Positions 33,742 to 34,244 of a stretch of DNA of 34,244 nucleotides are shown here, one piece after another. Source of the stretch: Clostridia bacterium BRH_c25 (lineage in GTDB: Bacteria > Bacillota_A > Clostridia > Lutisporales > Lutisporaceae); assembly GCA_001515955.1 (NCBI GenBank), contig LOES01000114.1:1-34244 (forward strand), written 5' to 3'. The position numbers were made by a program, and so were the translations under genes. Within the stretch, counting starts at the first letter, position 1. Every line of letters begins with the position of its first letter. The notes beneath the pieces were generated by a model. It searched no databases, was not told the DNA's origin, and saw nothing but the letters and a program-made list of their open reading frames with translations.

Positions 33742-33994
33742 AGAAGAAATGAATAGTGCAAAGGCTAAGGTTGAGGCGTTGGCAGCCAAGGATAGCGAAT
33801 TCAGAAAACTGTGCTTAAGCGATGCTCACGCAGCAGTTAAAAAGGCAACAGGCAAGGATGTAGAGCCTAGTTACAAACTGAAATTTGTTGAAAACCAGGG
33901 TGGATACGAGACTTTCGTACTTCCTAATTTTCAGGGATCAGGTGATCAACTTTCAAACGCCGATTTGGATACAGTAGCAGGCGGATCAAAGTAG
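33728..33994 (+). CDS. NHLP-family RiPP precursor with two-residue core
   Basis: An 88-residue protein of the nitrile-hydratase-like leader peptide family. The helical start resembles the nitrile hydratase alpha subunit (AKAKVEALAAKDSEFRKLCL, then SDAHAAVKKATG), followed by beta-like YKLKFVENQ and YETFVLP, and the leader end LSNADLDTVAGG (Gly85-Gly86). Only Ser87-Lys88 follow before the stop. ATG 33728 lies 6 bases after AAAGGAGGTG; an in-frame GTG at 33719 is inside that site. It should be a substrate of the C39 exporter encoded upstream. The missing core is striking. It has no DSL phosphopantetheine motif, so it is not a normal acyl carrier protein. Confidence 0.9.
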   Translation: MRWTKEEMNSAKAKVEALAAKDSEFRKLCLSDAHAAVKKATGKDVEPSYKLKFVENQGGYETFVLPNFQGSGDQLSNADLDTVAGGSK

Positions 33995-34020
33995 TTTAGT
34001 TAGGTTGTAGATTATTGCAG

Positions 34021-34058
34021 GTTAAAGCAAGGGGTATTACGTTGCCGCTTGCTTTAAC
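34021..34058 (+). terminator. Hairpin after the precursor gene
   Basis: A perfect 11-bp inverted repeat (GTTAAAGCAAG at 34021-34031, CTTGCTTTAAC at 34048-34058) has a 16-base loop and a weakly pyrimidine-rich tail. It probably acts as a partial terminator or 3' stabiliser, raising precursor message over the gene downstream. Confidence 0.55.
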
Positions 34059-34095
34059 TTCCTTAATCGCTCCTTCTTCAGGAGGGTTTTGTTAT

Positions 34096-34244
34096 ATGTT
34101 TTATATTGAGCAAATAGATAAATCCATGGTAAAGGAATTTGAATCACTGACTTATATAGAATACAGACTTTTCCTTTACAAAATAGGTAACTCATCACAG
34201 ATAATAGCATTTGGTGCACTGAGTTTTTCCTCCCAGCCTATAGG
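34096..34244 (+). CDS. Partial CDS at window end, possibly GNAT-family acyltransferase
   Basis: An ATG at 34096 follows AGGAGGG (34080-34086) and opens a frame of 49 codons that runs off the window. It begins MFYIEQIDKSMVKEFESL; further on come TYIEYRLFLYKIG and IIAFGALSFSSQPIG. The last part, with a strand ending in Ala-Phe-Gly-Ala then a Gln-Pro-Ile-Gly turn, resembles the second and third strands of GNAT N-acyltransferases (pattern VAVGA...PVGLA), and the whole fits GNAT-type maturases of NHLP clusters as I remember them. With so little sequence this is only a suggestion. Its position after an NHLP precursor is what makes it attractive. Confidence 0.6.
   Translation, partial: MFYIEQIDKSMVKEFESLTYIEYRLFLYKIGNSSQIIAFGALSFSSQPI

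Noticed and set aside
33728..33994. NHLP protein as an acyl carrier protein
   Set aside because: There is no Asp-Ser-Leu phosphopantetheine site, and the leader-like GG end fits the NHLP family.

Overview
The window looks like chromosomal DNA from a low-GC Gram-positive anaerobe of the class Clostridia, possibly a cellulolytic Ruminiclostridium/Acetivibrio-type organism. The support is AT-rich intergenic DNA, strong AGGAGG-type ribosome binding sites with frequent GTG/TTG starts, lipoproteins, an SLH-domain cell-wall hydrolase, a FabZ/FabG-type enzyme set and a clostridial style of chemotaxis operon. The genus is a guess; the phylum-level call is firmer.

Layout. (1) 3-4450 is the end of a chemosensory operon: the C-terminus of a CheA carrying two CheW-like domains and a receiver, then CheW, a CheB without receiver, CheR, CheY and a CheX phosphatase, closed by a terminator. 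(2) 4592-5032 is an isolated hypothetical gene between two terminators. (3) 5147-11743 holds a NarL-type two-component system and, beyond a palindromic repeat, a lipoprotein plus an ABC-2 type exporter (one ATPase, two permeases). (4) 11820-11896 is a tRNA-Val(CAC) with odd features. (5) 11937-16980 is a metal/corrinoid/siderophore-class uptake operon. It has a consensus promoter, a long structured leader ending in an intrinsic terminator (riboswitch architecture), a LysM-anchored binding protein, a FecCD permease, an ATPase, a DUF4213/DUF364 protein and a methyltransferase. (6) 17263-18324 is an SLH-NlpC/P60 hydrolase. (7) 18541-20022 (minus) is a large XRE-like regulator, divergent from (8) the cluster running from 20286 to the window end.

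The last cluster is the most interesting part. It starts with a LivK-like lipoprotein, followed by the three parts of an NHLM-type RiPP exporter (HlyD-like adaptor, C39-peptidase ABC transporter, second ABC transporter). Next come an ECF-like sigma factor and a partner protein with an embedded double-glycine motif and Cys-rich tail. Then there is a small fatty-acid/polyketide-like set: ketoreductase, fused ketosynthase plus chain-length-factor-like protein, degenerate SDR, FabZ-like dehydratase and metallo-beta-lactamase-fold hydrolase. It ends with an NHLP-family precursor whose leader ends in Gly-Gly followed only by Ser-Lys, and the start of a possible GNAT-family protein cut by the window end.

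My reading, which is inference, is that this cluster makes and exports a lipidated ribosomal product of the selidamide type (NHLP-leader RiPPs acylated by GNAT maturases). It would have its own acyl-chain-building enzymes and an unusually minimal Ser-Lys core, or else the NHLP protein acts as a carrier or scaffold rather than a normal precursor. No acyl carrier protein, acyltransferase or phosphopantetheinyl transferase is visible, so these would have to lie beyond the window or come from primary metabolism.
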